From positions 62,001 through 126,000 of the forward strand of contig JANQPY010000006.1 in NCBI GenBank assembly GCA_028285245.1: a DNA stretch of 64,000 bases, written 5' to 3'. This document shows, piece after piece, positions 43,622 to 53,238 of the stretch. Origin of the DNA: Gammaproteobacteria bacterium (GTDB lineage: Bacteria > Pseudomonadota > Gammaproteobacteria > Steroidobacterales > GCA-2729495). A program made the translations under genes and the position numbers. Numbering within the stretch: position 1 is the first letter of the stretch; each line of letters opens with the position of its first letter. The notes below the pieces were generated by a model. The model made no database searches. It was not told where the DNA came from and was given only the letters and a program-made list of their open reading frames with translations.

Positions 43622-44581
43622 ATGCACCTCCCTGCCCACGAATTCGTTAAGCCGCGCACGCTTGCCGAGAGCCTCGACGTGCTGCGTCAGGCAGGTAACG
43701 TCAAGCTGATCGCTGGCGGCACCGACGTCACCTTCAATATGCGCGGTCGTTTGTTTCAGCCCGATGTGCTGCTTAGCGTGCGCGGTTTGGATGAGTTGTC
43801 GGGCGTTGGTGTTGATGGTGACGGTTGGCTGAGAGTCGGCGCGGCGACCCGGCTCACAGATATCGAGAACGCGCCTGCGCTGGGAGACTGGCCCATGCTG
43901 CGCAAGGCGTGCCGCTCGGTTGCTTCGCGTCACGTGCGCAACATGGCAACGCTGGGTGGAAATCTGTGTCTGGACACCCGGTGCTGGTACACCAACCAGA
44001 CCGCCGAGTGGCGGCAGGCGCGCGGGCCGTGTCTAAAGAACGGTGTTGAAGCCTGTCATGCGATCAAGACGTCGCCGGTCTGCGTGGCGCTCAATGCATC
44101 TGATATCGCGCCGGCGTTGATCGCGTTGGATGCGGAGATTTTGTTAGCCAGCGCGGACAACGAAAGACGACTTCCGCTAGCCGATTTCTACACGGCCGAC
44201 GGCGTGCATCACACGGTGCGCAAGTCGGACGAACTTCTGGTGGCCGTACGCGTGCCGCCGACTGCGGATGCCACGGTGTATATCAAGGAAACCGCGCGGA
44301 AGGGCAACGATTTTTCATACGCGGTGATTGCCGGGCGCAAGACCGACGAGCGAGTGAGCAAGTTGGTACTTGGTTGCTTAAGCATGCGCCCCATTCAGCT
44401 AACCGGCGTGCTTGATGTGCTCGGCAGTGGTGAGCTGACAGAGGCGCTGATCGACCAGGCAGCGGATGCCTGTCGTGCAGAGCTGGGCGTGCTCACCAAT
44501 CTGTATACGCCTGCGGCCTACAAAGCGGGTCTCGCACGCGCACTCGTGCGGCGCGCCCTGCAGACTTTGAAGGAGACTTAA
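43622..44581 (+). CDS. Molybdenum hydroxylase FAD subunit (4-hydroxybenzoyl-CoA reductase beta-like)
   Basis: 319 residues. The FAD site is LIAGGTDVTFNM and NMATLGGNLCLDTRCWY. A cysteine insertion after it (Cys121, Cys137, Cys145, Cys154; spacing 16, 8 and 9) fits the [4Fe-4S] cluster reported for the HcrB subunit of 4-hydroxybenzoyl-CoA reductase, and is absent from ordinary xanthine or CO dehydrogenases. The C-terminal CO-dehydrogenase flavoprotein domain is present (KGNDFSYAVIAG). Length matches HcrB (about 320). It forms a complex with the next two gene products. The substrate is an inference from the insertion. Confidence 0.88.
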   Translation: MHLPAHEFVKPRTLAESLDVLRQAGNVKLIAGGTDVTFNMRGRLFQPDVLLSVRGLDELSGVGVDGDGWLRVGAATRLTDIENAPALGDWPMLRKACRSVASRHVRNMATLGGNLCLDTRCWYTNQTAEWRQARGPCLKNGVEACHAIKTSPVCVALNASDIAPALIALDAEILLASADNERRLPLADFYTADGVHHTVRKSDELLVAVRVPPTADATVYIKETARKGNDFSYAVIAGRKTDERVSKLVLGCLSMRPIQLTGVLDVLGSGELTEALIDQAADACRAELGVLTNLYTPAAYKAGLARALVRRALQTLKET

Positions 44582-44583
44582 GC

Positions 44584-45069
44584 ATGCAGCGCCAGGTTAT
44601 GACGCTGACGGTCAACGGCGATCGGCACGAAGTGCTGGTCTCTCCGCGGCAGACGCTGCTTGACGTATTGCGAGGGCAGCTCGGTCTGACCGGTACCAAG
44701 GAAGGCTGCGCTACAGGCACCTGTGGCGTGTGCACCGTGAACAATGCAGAGGGCGAGGCGTTGCTTTCCTGTCTTACGCCCGCACTGGAATGGGATGGCG
44801 AAGCCGTGACGACCATCGAAGGGCTGGAGCGCGACGGCCGGCTGGCCCCTATTCAGCAGGCGTTTGTCGAATACGGCGCGGTGCAGTGTGGTTTTTGCAC
44901 GCCTGGAGTAATCATGTCAGCTCAAGGCCTGCTCAATGCCAGCGAGCAGCCGGGCGAGGAGCAAATCAACGATGGCATGGCCGGGGTACTGTGTCGCTGC
45001 ACCGGGCATATCAAGGTGAAGGAAGCGATACGCAACGTCGGCCGGTTCCGGGACGCCCCTGCAAAGTGA
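44584..45069 (+). CDS. Molybdenum hydroxylase 2x[2Fe-2S] subunit (HcrC-like)
   Basis: 161 residues, the usual length for HcrC/CoxS. The plant-type [2Fe-2S] site is GCATGTCGVC plus CLTP (Cys42, Cys47, Cys50, Cys63). The second cluster is CGFCTPG and CRCTGH (Cys102, Cys105, Cys137, Cys139). It moves electrons between the molybdenum centre and the FAD subunit. The gene starts two bases after the FAD-subunit stop and belongs to the same operon. Confidence 0.93.
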   Translation: MQRQVMTLTVNGDRHEVLVSPRQTLLDVLRGQLGLTGTKEGCATGTCGVCTVNNAEGEALLSCLTPALEWDGEAVTTIEGLERDGRLAPIQQAFVEYGAVQCGFCTPGVIMSAQGLLNASEQPGEEQINDGMAGVLCRCTGHIKVKEAIRNVGRFRDAPAK

Positions 45070-45096
45070 ACACTTCAGGCTCACGACACTAAGCTG

Positions 45097-47382
45097 ATGG
45101 CTGCACGACCCGACGACAAGCTCAACGTGATCGGTCGGCGCCAGCGGCGCATTGACGGCTTTGATCGCGTGTCGGGTCGCTCTGAGTTCACCGATGACAT
45201 TCGCTTACCCGGCATGCTGCACGGGAAGATTTTGCGCTCGACGCAGACTCATGCGCGTATCGTGCGTATCGACACATCCAAAGCCGAAGAATTGCCTGGT
45301 GTAAAAGCTGTCGTCACGCACAAGGATGCACCGGATCTCATGTTCTCTGAGCACCAGCCCGTGCTGGCGGGCGATGTGGTGCGCTATGTCGGCGAAGAAA
45401 TTGCGGCCGTTGCCGCCTTGGATCTACTCACTGCCGAGGAAGCGCTTGAGCTGATCGAGATTGAATACGAGCCTTTGCCCTCGGCAACTACGCTGCGTCA
45501 GGCGCTGCGTGAGGGCGCGCCGGTGTTGCACGTGCGTTCACCTGACAACGTCGGGCCGACTATGGAAAAGGATTGGGGTGACCCGGACCGGGGGTTCGCT
45601 GAGAGCGATTGCGTGATCGAAGATGAGTTTCGGACGCCCATGCAGCACAACACGCTGGCGGAGCTGCATGTGGCGCTCGCGGATTTTTCCAACCCGGACA
45701 AGTTACACATGTACACGCCCACGCAGGGCGCGCCGATGTACCAGATGGAGCTGGCGAAAGGGTTTGGGCTGGAGACGAGTCAGGTACGCGTGGTGTATCG
45801 CAACATCGGTGGCGCGTTCACCGGCCGCGGCCGCCCCAAGCCGCATCACTTCGTAGCGGCCTTGCTGTCGCGTAAGGCGGGCAAGCCAGTCAAGATCAAG
45901 GCGACTGCCGACGAAGAATTCATCATGTTTCGTGCTTCCGGCGAGACGGTGTACAAGTTTCGCACTGGCGTGACCAGCGATGGCGTCATCAAAGCTCTGG
46001 AAGCGGACATCACCTTCGATGCCGGTGGGCACGATGAATGGGCGATGATTCTCTGGCTACCGTCGGTCTATTTGAACTGGGTATATCAGGCTGTCGGTGT
46101 GCGCTACCGGGGTCGGTTTGTCTTTACCAACACGGTGCCAAAGGGATCGCACCACGGCGGCATTATGGGCCGCATGAGCGCCGGTTGGCAGCAGCACATT
46201 GCGCACGTAGCGCAAGAGCTGGGTATGGATCCGGCTGACCTGCACCTGAAGAACGCTGTTATGCCTGGCCACGAGTCGCCGGATGGCAGCGTGTTTGCAT
46301 CGTGTGGCCTGCGCGACTGCATTAAGGCGGTGGTTGATCGCTCTGGTTGGAAGCATAAGTACGGCAAGCTGCCGAAGTACCGTGGCATCGGCATCGGCCT
46401 GGGTGCGCAGGCATCGGGGTCTAAAGCGGCCGATAACGATACGTCCGCTGCCATGGTCAAGATCGCCGCCGATGGGGTGGTGACGCTGTACACCGGTATT
46501 CCTGACATGGGGCAGGGCTCGCACACTGTGATGTGCATGATCGCCGCGGAGGTACTGGGTACAGAGCCCGAAAGCATCCGGGTTGTGCAGGGTGACTCTG
46601 ATATCACGCCCTTTGACTGGGGTGCGTTTTCTCAGCGCGGCACGTTCACGACCGGCAACGCCGTAAAGGCGGCCTGCGAGGATGCCCGCCAGCAGCTCGC
46701 TGAGATCGCGTCCCGCGAGCTAGATGTTGCCGCTGACCGGCTTGAGTTCGGTGCCGGTCGCGTTGCCGTTCGCGGCAACGCGGAACAGAGCATGAGTTTC
46801 AGCGAGGTGGCGAACAAGAGCCTGCACAGCACCGAAGGCCGGTTTGTGATGGGCCGCGGGTTCTTCAACTCACCCAAACCCTTTGGCGCGCTGGCATTTT
46901 CGTTTGGTGCCCAGGTAGCAGAAGTTGAAGTTGATCCGGTGACTGGTGCGGTGACCGTGGACAAAGTCTGGGCAGCGCACGACATCGGCCGGGTGATCAA
47001 CCGGCTCGCGGTGGAAGGTCAGCTCGACGGTCAGGTGTTCTCCGGCATGAGTCAGGTGCTATATGAAGAGTGCAAGGTTGAGGACGGTCTGATCCTTAAT
47101 CCTTCGCGACTTGAGTACAAGTTGCCGCGTGCGTACGAGCTGCCGGAAGTCGATTACACGCTAGTTGAGACCATTGATCCGTATGGCCCATTCGGTGCCA
47201 AAGAAGTGGGCGAGGGGCCAATCGTCGTAAGTATGTCGGCGGTGGCTGCCGCCGTACAGAACGCCGTTGGCGCCATGGTCCCCGAGATGCCGATGACGCC
47301 GTGGCGGGTGCTGCGCATGTTGCGGGCGACCGCCGATGGCAGCACCGACGTCGGCAAGGCCTGGTCAGAGGGGCTCGATTGA
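45097..47382 (+). CDS. Molybdenum hydroxylase Mo-binding subunit (HcrA-like)
   Basis: 761 residues. The N-terminal a/b-hammerhead domain (RIDGFDRVSGRSEFTDDIRL) is followed by the Mo-cofactor domains: FRTPMQHNTLAELH, NIGGAFTGRG, YTGIPDMGQGSHTVMCMIAA and FGAKEVGEGP with the base-like Glu. Length and order match HcrA and other xanthine-oxidase-family large subunits. It inserts or removes a hydroxyl next to an activated carbon using molybdopterin. With the two upstream genes it makes a complete enzyme. No maturation factor is adjacent. Confidence 0.9.
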   Translation: MAARPDDKLNVIGRRQRRIDGFDRVSGRSEFTDDIRLPGMLHGKILRSTQTHARIVRIDTSKAEELPGVKAVVTHKDAPDLMFSEHQPVLAGDVVRYVGEEIAAVAALDLLTAEEALELIEIEYEPLPSATTLRQALREGAPVLHVRSPDNVGPTMEKDWGDPDRGFAESDCVIEDEFRTPMQHNTLAELHVALADFSNPDKLHMYTPTQGAPMYQMELAKGFGLETSQVRVVYRNIGGAFTGRGRPKPHHFVAALLSRKAGKPVKIKATADEEFIMFRASGETVYKFRTGVTSDGVIKALEADITFDAGGHDEWAMILWLPSVYLNWVYQAVGVRYRGRFVFTNTVPKGSHHGGIMGRMSAGWQQHIAHVAQELGMDPADLHLKNAVMPGHESPDGSVFASCGLRDCIKAVVDRSGWKHKYGKLPKYRGIGIGLGAQASGSKAADNDTSAAMVKIAADGVVTLYTGIPDMGQGSHTVMCMIAAEVLGTEPESIRVVQGDSDITPFDWGAFSQRGTFTTGNAVKAACEDARQQLAEIASRELDVAADRLEFGAGRVAVRGNAEQSMSFSEVANKSLHSTEGRFVMGRGFFNSPKPFGALAFSFGAQVAEVEVDPVTGAVTVDKVWAAHDIGRVINRLAVEGQLDGQVFSGMSQVLYEECKVEDGLILNPSRLEYKLPRAYELPEVDYTLVETIDPYGPFGAKEVGEGPIVVSMSAVAAAVQNAVGAMVPEMPMTPWRVLRMLRATADGSTDVGKAWSEGLD

Positions 47383-47429
47383 GCCGAAGCGCCTGGCCAA
47401 CTGACCCTGGAAGCTAGCGCTCACAGAGC

Positions 47430-48773
47430 TTGAACACCCAGACCGTGAACAGCGGCAGCCGCGTGCCCCTGCGCATCGCCGCGTTTTGGGGCCTGGGTTC
47501 CATGGCCACGACCACCATGCTCAATGGCGTGTCCGTGGTGCTGCTGTATTTTCTGGTGACCTTTATTAAGGTCGAGCCGGTTGTCGCCGGCGCTTTGCTG
47601 TTTGGCTCCAAGGCGCTGGATGTCCTCACGGATCCACCTATGGGTCTGCTGTCGGACCGGACCGAGTCTCGCTGGGGCCGTCGCCGGCCTTACCTGTTCG
47701 GCTCTGCGGCCTTCTGCGGCCTGGCCTTTGGTCTCTTGTTTAATGTGCCCGCCGGGGTGCAGGGCGCTGCCCTGTACACGTTTCTGGTGGGCGCGCTGGC
47801 TTTGTATGCACTCTCTTATACGGCGTTCCAGGTGCCGTACATGGCCATGCCGGCGGAACTCACCGATGACTATCACGAACGCACGCGCGTTATGACCTGG
47901 CGGGTGGTATTCATGACGGTCGGCAACAGTCTGGGGTCGGCCGGCGTGCCGGCGCTTGTTGGCGCCTTGGGCGAAGATCGTGCGGCATACGGGCAGATGG
48001 GCTGGCTCGTTGGCGCCGGTATCGCCCTGGCCATGGTGCTGACGGCGATCGGTACATCGGGTGCCCGACAGACACGGCGCCCCGATAACCCGAGCAGGTT
48101 GGGCCAGCACCTGCGATGGCTGCGAGCGAATCGCCCGCTGCTCGTGCTGATGGCGATGAAGGTGTTCATCTACGCAGGCATCTCATCTTTCGTTGCCGTA
48201 ATGCTGTTTTTCTTCGTCAACGTGCTCGAGCGCGACCTTGTGGCCCTGGCGTGGTTTGGACTGATGCAGGCGGGCGTGACGATTGTTTGCACACCCGTCT
48301 GGGCCAGGCTGGCGCCAGTGCTGGGGAAGCGCCGCGTTTACGTGATCAGTCTCCTCGGGTTTGTGCTGACGATGCTGAGCTGGCTGGCGGCAACGCCTGA
48401 CGGTGGTCTGACGGCGTTGCTGTGGCGGGCGGCACTGCTGGGCCTGTTTTCGTCCGGCAGCTTCCTGCTTGGCCATTCGATGCTGATGGACAGCTTTGCC
48501 TGGGACTATCGGCAGACAGGGTTGCGTCGCGAGGGCCTCCTGTCTGCTGCCTTTAGTTTCGTCGAGAAAGCGTCACTGGCATTGGGCCCGCTGGTGATTG
48601 GCGCGCTCCTCTCAGGAATGGGATTCGACAAGTCGCTTAGCCCCGGTGAACCGCAGCCATCGTCAGCGATCACCGCAATGCATCTGGGCTTCATTTGGAT
48701 TCCAGCCGGGTGCCAGCTCGTGGCGATTGCGCTGCTCGCCGGGTACCGACTGGACGAAGCGCAGCTGCGCTGA
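47430..48773 (+). CDS. GPH-family (glycoside-pentoside-hexuronide) cation symporter
   Basis: 447 residues from a TTG at 47430 (in-frame GTG codons at 47445 and 47463 are alternatives). It has about twelve hydrophobic helices and the GPH signature DPPMGLLSDRTESRWGRRRP, plus AFQVPYMAMPAEL and a late YRQTGLRREGLLSAAFSFVE, also typical. It likely imports a glycoside or related carboxylate with Na+ or H+. It sits between the Mo hydroxylase operon and a TonB receptor, so it may carry a substrate for the former. Confidence 0.85.
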   Translation: MNTQTVNSGSRVPLRIAAFWGLGSMATTTMLNGVSVVLLYFLVTFIKVEPVVAGALLFGSKALDVLTDPPMGLLSDRTESRWGRRRPYLFGSAAFCGLAFGLLFNVPAGVQGAALYTFLVGALALYALSYTAFQVPYMAMPAELTDDYHERTRVMTWRVVFMTVGNSLGSAGVPALVGALGEDRAAYGQMGWLVGAGIALAMVLTAIGTSGARQTRRPDNPSRLGQHLRWLRANRPLLVLMAMKVFIYAGISSFVAVMLFFFVNVLERDLVALAWFGLMQAGVTIVCTPVWARLAPVLGKRRVYVISLLGFVLTMLSWLAATPDGGLTALLWRAALLGLFSSGSFLLGHSMLMDSFAWDYRQTGLRREGLLSAAFSFVEKASLALGPLVIGALLSGMGFDKSLSPGEPQPSSAITAMHLGFIWIPAGCQLVAIALLAGYRLDEAQLR

Positions 48774-48902
48774 TCGGGCAGCACGGGAGTGCAGTTTGCA
48801 GCCGCCGCCACCGAAGGTTTTGTTGTATCCGCGCTACACTTGTACTCCGCTGCGGATCGGCTCAGAATCGACGCTTCTTCACCTACCGGGGGCGGGTTAG
48901 TC

Positions 48903-51074
48903 ATGTCGAAGAAACTCCTTGTTGCGCTTTGTGGTCTGTTTGTCGCGCTGCTTGCGGCACCTGCTCAGGCCGCTATCGACGATATCGTGGTGACCTCGGA
49001 ACGTGTCGACGGCACGCTCCAGGAAACTCCGATTGCGGTTACTGCACTCGACCGGAGCGAGCTTGAAAAAAAGCAGATCACGGCTCCGCAGGATTTGCAG
49101 AAATACACCCCCAGTCTGAACATGTTCAATAACATCACGCAGCCGACCAATCTGTCGCTGTCTTTGCGTGGTGGTTTGCAGCAGGACGCCTCACTGGTCA
49201 CCGCCGAGTCACCGGTAGGTTTCTATGTTGATGGCATTTACCTGGGCCGTTTAAACGGCAACAACATCAAGCTCTCTGATCTGGAACGCGTTGAGGTACT
49301 GCGTGGTCCGCAGGGCACTCTGTACGGCCGCAACACCGGCTATGGTGCCGTCCGCTACATCACACGCGTGCCGGACGAAGAGGGCTGGCTCGATGGCTCG
49401 ATTGGTGCCGGCACCGATGAGCAGTTCGTGCTTGACGGCAGTGTCGGTGGGCAGATCGCGGACAACTGGTTTGGCTCTTTCTCCGGTCAATTCAATGAGA
49501 AAGACGGACAGTACTTTAATGTCGCCACGGACGAGGCTGTGGGCCTGGAAAAAAACTATGCCTTTCGCGGCAAACTGCGTTTCACCGGGTTGGACAATAC
49601 CGACGCTACCCTGAGTCTGTCCTACACAGATTCGGAAAATGATTCCAACCAGCTGCAGAGCGCGGGGCTTGTTGCCGGTGCGGCTCCGCAGTTCACTACG
49701 GAACAGCTGGATTTCGAGTTTGGCGAGTGGCAGGTGGGTACGCCCGCGGCGCAACTCGGTCCATTTCCCCTCAGGGATCGTCCACAGGGCGAGACCCAAC
49801 AGACGATTCTGGGTCTTACTGTCACGCATGACATCAGTTCCAGCATGGAATTCCGTTCGACAACGGGCTTGGTGAATACCGACGATTTCTTCCAGACCGA
49901 CTTCAGCGGCAACGGTGGAGGCTTTACTACCGGTTCAGATATCTCCTCGGATCAGTTCACCCAGGAGTTCAATCTGGTGGGTACGGCCTTTGATGATCAG
50001 CTGAGCTACATCGCCGGCGTCTATTACTTCACTGAAGACAACACACAGTCATTCGGTTGGAATCTGGGCGGTGCGCCAATCTCAGCCACCTGGATGAATG
50101 CGACTACGGACGCTCTCGCAATCTTTGGTGAAGGCACGATCTCGCTAACGGATCGATGGAGCGTGAATGGCGGCCTGCGTTTCACGACTGAAGACAAGGA
50201 TATCGAGTTCCTGTTTGATGCCGGCGGTGCCGGCAATCCGGCGCCGGTCGTGCGTCCGGATATTGAGACTGACGAGGTCACCTGGAAAGTCGGTACCGAC
50301 TTTCTCCTCGGCGATGTTGGCCCGATCGAAAATGGTTTGATCTACGGCAAGGTGGCGACTGGCTTTAAGGGCGCCGGCTATAGCGCGATTGTTATTTTCG
50401 GGCCTGGCGAGTTGCAGCCGTATGATGTTGAGACCAATACGACCTACGAGATTGGTTTTAAGGCAGACTGGTTTGGCAGCATTCTGCGCACCAATCTGGC
50501 GGCTTTTTACATGGACATCGAAGATGTGCAGCAGAACGTGACCGGCGCTGGCGGGACGTTCCCGGTGCAGAATTCGGGTGACCAGGAGGTGCAGGGGCTG
50601 GAGTTCGAAATCAGCCTGGTGCCGATCGAAGGCCTGAATATCTTCTTTAACGGCGCCGTCCTCGATGGTGAGTACAAAAACCTGATCGACGGCAGTGGCG
50701 CCCGCAACGCCGAGCTGAACTTTGCCAATGTGTCCGAGGCGATGCCGCCTCAGTTGCCCGATCTGACCTACGTAATCGGCTTTGACTACACGTTCGATTT
50801 CCCGGGAGATCTGATCGGTGATGTGTCCTTCGGTGCCGACTACTACGACATTGATAACTACGTGACCGCGGCGACTAATGACTTCAACAACTCTGGTTGG
50901 GATGAGCTGGGCGCGTTTATCTCTGCCGAGGTTGGCGAGAACACAACGGTCAAGCTGTCGGGCACGAACCTGACGGACGAGTACAACATTACGTCGGGCA
51001 GCCTGTTGCTGGGTGGATTTATCGCAAATCCGCCGCGCCAGGTGCTTCTGTCGGTGCTGTATCGCTCTAACTAA
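48903..51074 (+). CDS. TonB-dependent outer-membrane receptor
   Basis: 723 residues from the ATG at 48903. Signal peptide SKKLLVALCGLFVALLAAPA. The plug domain contains DDIVVTSERVDGTLQETPIA (TonB box-like start) and LSDLERVEVLRGPQGTLYGR, then NTGYGAVRYITRVP. The 22-strand barrel ends with the aromatic-rich strand PRQVLLSVLYRSN. This is the pattern of non-siderophore receptors that take up sugars, lipids or aromatics. A strong terminator follows, so it is probably the last gene of its unit. The ligand is unknown; the adjacent transporter could be its inner-membrane partner. Confidence 0.92.
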   Translation: MSKKLLVALCGLFVALLAAPAQAAIDDIVVTSERVDGTLQETPIAVTALDRSELEKKQITAPQDLQKYTPSLNMFNNITQPTNLSLSLRGGLQQDASLVTAESPVGFYVDGIYLGRLNGNNIKLSDLERVEVLRGPQGTLYGRNTGYGAVRYITRVPDEEGWLDGSIGAGTDEQFVLDGSVGGQIADNWFGSFSGQFNEKDGQYFNVATDEAVGLEKNYAFRGKLRFTGLDNTDATLSLSYTDSENDSNQLQSAGLVAGAAPQFTTEQLDFEFGEWQVGTPAAQLGPFPLRDRPQGETQQTILGLTVTHDISSSMEFRSTTGLVNTDDFFQTDFSGNGGGFTTGSDISSDQFTQEFNLVGTAFDDQLSYIAGVYYFTEDNTQSFGWNLGGAPISATWMNATTDALAIFGEGTISLTDRWSVNGGLRFTTEDKDIEFLFDAGGAGNPAPVVRPDIETDEVTWKVGTDFLLGDVGPIENGLIYGKVATGFKGAGYSAIVIFGPGELQPYDVETNTTYEIGFKADWFGSILRTNLAAFYMDIEDVQQNVTGAGGTFPVQNSGDQEVQGLEFEISLVPIEGLNIFFNGAVLDGEYKNLIDGSGARNAELNFANVSEAMPPQLPDLTYVIGFDYTFDFPGDLIGDVSFGADYYDIDNYVTAATNDFNNSGWDELGAFISAEVGENTTVKLSGTNLTDEYNITSGSLLLGGFIANPPRQVLLSVLYRSN

Positions 51075-51085
51075 CGTTAGATGTC

Positions 51086-51106
51086 TGCCCCGACGCGTTC
51101 GGGGCA
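51086..51106 (+). other. Stem-loop after the TonB receptor
   Basis: A perfect 8-bp stem TGCCCCGA/TCGGGGCA with a five-base loop lies 11 bases after the receptor stop. It has no T-run of its own and precedes the true terminator; it may protect the mRNA 3' end. Confidence 0.6.
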
Positions 51107-51109
51107 CTC

Positions 51110-51140
51110 AAAACCGCCTTCCCCGGAAGGCGGTTTTTTT
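51110..51140 (+). terminator. Intrinsic terminator after the TonB receptor
   Basis: AAACCGCCTTCC pairs with GGAAGGCGGTTT, followed by four more T residues. Because A residues precede the stem, it could also work in the other direction. Confidence 0.92.
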
Positions 51141-51198
51141 ATGCGCTAAGCTGGCTGTTATTGCGGCTACAGGAGCCTGATTCAGGACGCCCGTTCGC

Positions 51199-52077
51199 AT
51201 GCGTTTACCGGGACCGTTTCACATCGACAAAGTGCTCGAGCACGAGTGGCCGGGGCAGGCCCCGGACTTCGTTCTGCGGTCAGTAACGACGGACCTGTTC
51301 AGACAGACTCGGGCCGGCCAGGACCCTGCGTTCAGTAAGCCAGAGACCGGGGAGCTGCTGATGTCGTTTCACAGCCTTGTCGTGCGCACGCCCCGCGGAA
51401 CATTGCTGGTAGATGGCTGTGTTGGTAACGATAAGAATCATCCTCTGGTGCCCGGCTGGCATCAGCAGAATTGGCCCTATCTGGACCGGCTCTCTGCAGT
51501 TGGTCTCACGCCCGCGGATATCGACTACGTCTGTTGTACTCATCTGCACGGGGACCACGTGGGCTGGAACGCGCGTCTTGATGGCGATCGTTGGGTGCCC
51601 ACGTTTCCGAATGCACGCTACCTGATGGCTGCCGGCGAGCTTAAGTACTGGGAGAACTACCACGAGGTCGCACCAGGCAATCCCTATCTCCGCCCGTGGA
51701 CCGAAAGCGTGCTGCCGGTGATTGAGGCAGGACAGGTAGAACGCGTCGATTACGAACACGAAATTTTACCGGGCGTTGCACTTCAGCACGCGCCGGGCCA
51801 CACACCCGGCAACGTCGTAATTGAAGTAGACGACGACACTGACAGGGCGGTTTTGAGTGGTGATGTACTGCATCACCCGGTGCAGGTTGAACGTCCAGAC
51901 TGGTGCAGCCAGTTCGATATCGACCCCTATCAGGCGCTCGAAACCCGTATGGCGCTGCTTGAACAACTCGCTGAGTCCGGCGCAGTGATGCTGGGCGCCC
52001 ATTTCACCGGTCCCTCGGCGCTCCGCATTCGCCGCGACGGCAACGGGTTCTCCTACGACCATGCGGTCTGTGACTGA
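51199..52077 (+). CDS. Metallo-beta-lactamase-fold hydrolase
   Basis: 292 residues. The metal-binding motif is CCTHLHGDHVGWN (HxHxDH), with a third His in HAPGHTPGN, an Asp in AVLSGDVLHHP and a final His in LGAHFTGPSA. This belongs to the lactonase/glyoxalase-II-like group of MBL enzymes. The TLLVDGCVGND opening resembles quorum-quenching lactonases, but this is only a general likeness. It overlaps the next gene by 17 bases, so it is co-translated with the FAD monooxygenase. Confidence 0.9.
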   Translation: MRLPGPFHIDKVLEHEWPGQAPDFVLRSVTTDLFRQTRAGQDPAFSKPETGELLMSFHSLVVRTPRGTLLVDGCVGNDKNHPLVPGWHQQNWPYLDRLSAVGLTPADIDYVCCTHLHGDHVGWNARLDGDRWVPTFPNARYLMAAGELKYWENYHEVAPGNPYLRPWTESVLPVIEAGQVERVDYEHEILPGVALQHAPGHTPGNVVIEVDDDTDRAVLSGDVLHHPVQVERPDWCSQFDIDPYQALETRMALLEQLAESGAVMLGAHFTGPSALRIRRDGNGFSYDHAVCD

Positions 52078-53233
52078 AGTTGACGTTGCTATCGTCGGCG
52101 GCGGAATCGCCGGCCCGGCGCTGGCCTGCGCCCTGGCAGACAGTGGCCGGCGCGTCGTGCTGATTGAGCGCAGTGACGAGCCACTGGATACGGCACGCGG
52201 CGATCATCTTCAGCCGAAGACCTGCGAGTGGCTGTCGGATTGGGGTGTGCTTGATGCATGCTTTGCGCTGGGCGCTGAACGGCGGCTTGGCTCGCTCTAC
52301 CTGACACCTGACGGAGACTCCGTGTTCCACGCCCAGGTCGATTCACTGGATATTCCATTCCCGCACTACCTGTATCTGAATCACGAGCTGATTTCCCAGG
52401 CGCTCCTCGAGGGCGCGGCTCGAAACCCACAGTTCACGCTGCTCCGCCCTGCACTGGCCCGGCCGCTGCCTGATGAGAGTCGTTTCTCAGTAGAGGTTGA
52501 GACGCAGTCGGGGACTCAAGAGATCAAGGCTGCGCTGGTCGTCGCCGCCGATGGGCGCGCATCGCGCTTTCGCAAAGCCGCCGGCATCGCGGCGGACACC
52601 TACGCGTACCAGAACCCGATGCTGACGATGTTTGCGCAGCGCACGTTGGACGATGAGCGCAACGATGTACGAGCCTACTTCACGGAGGCGGGGATTCTGA
52701 GTGTTATTCCGCGCACCAACGGTCAGTGGAAAGTTGGCATTCCGGTTCCCCCGTCCGAATTGGCTGCGCTGAAGCGCGCCACGGTGCCTGAACTGGGCCG
52801 GCTGCTCTCCACCTGGGCTCCCGAGCTCGCAGGCATTCAGCCGGAAATCTGCGGCGTGTATCCCATCACCAGCATGAATGCTGAACGCTGGTCGACGCAC
52901 AACCTGCTGCTGCTTGGCGATGCCTGCAATACACTGCATCCCGGACGGAGCCAGGGGATGAACATAGCGCTGCGCGCTGTCCAGCGGTTGGTGCGTTTGC
53001 TCAGCGACGACGAAGTCCCATTATCAGCCGCTGGCGTGCGCGACACGCTGGCCCGCTTTGAGCAAGAGATGCGCCCGCCCATGGAGAGACGCCTGGCTGA
53101 CAATCACCAGCGTGGTTTGGAGATGGACCGGCGTGATCCGGCTGAGGTCAATGCCATGCGGGAACGTCTGGAACTGCTTGGACAGGATGAAGCAGCAGCT
53201 CGCGCCTATTGTTTACAGGCGGCTGGTTACTAG
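52061..53233 (+). CDS. FAD-dependent monooxygenase (PHBH/UbiH-like)
   Basis: 390 residues. The FAD motif is VAIVGGGIAGPALACALADS, then the DG motif ALVVAADGRASRFRKAAG and the GD motif LLLGDACNTLHPGRSQGMN. These are the three signatures of single-component flavoprotein hydroxylases. It probably hydroxylates an aromatic or quinone-like substrate using NAD(P)H. The overlap with the MBL gene suggests that hydroxylation and hydrolysis belong to one pathway. Confidence 0.9.
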   Translation: MRSVTEVDVAIVGGGIAGPALACALADSGRRVVLIERSDEPLDTARGDHLQPKTCEWLSDWGVLDACFALGAERRLGSLYLTPDGDSVFHAQVDSLDIPFPHYLYLNHELISQALLEGAARNPQFTLLRPALARPLPDESRFSVEVETQSGTQEIKAALVVAADGRASRFRKAAGIAADTYAYQNPMLTMFAQRTLDDERNDVRAYFTEAGILSVIPRTNGQWKVGIPVPPSELAALKRATVPELGRLLSTWAPELAGIQPEICGVYPITSMNAERWSTHNLLLLGDACNTLHPGRSQGMNIALRAVQRLVRLLSDDEVPLSAAGVRDTLARFEQEMRPPMERRLADNHQRGLEMDRRDPAEVNAMRERLELLGQDEAAARAYCLQAAGY

Positions 53234-53238
53234 CGCTC

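Noticed and set aside
50145..51107. 320-residue reverse-strand ORF
   Set aside because: Antisense to the TonB receptor; composition follows the complementary codons and no motif is present.
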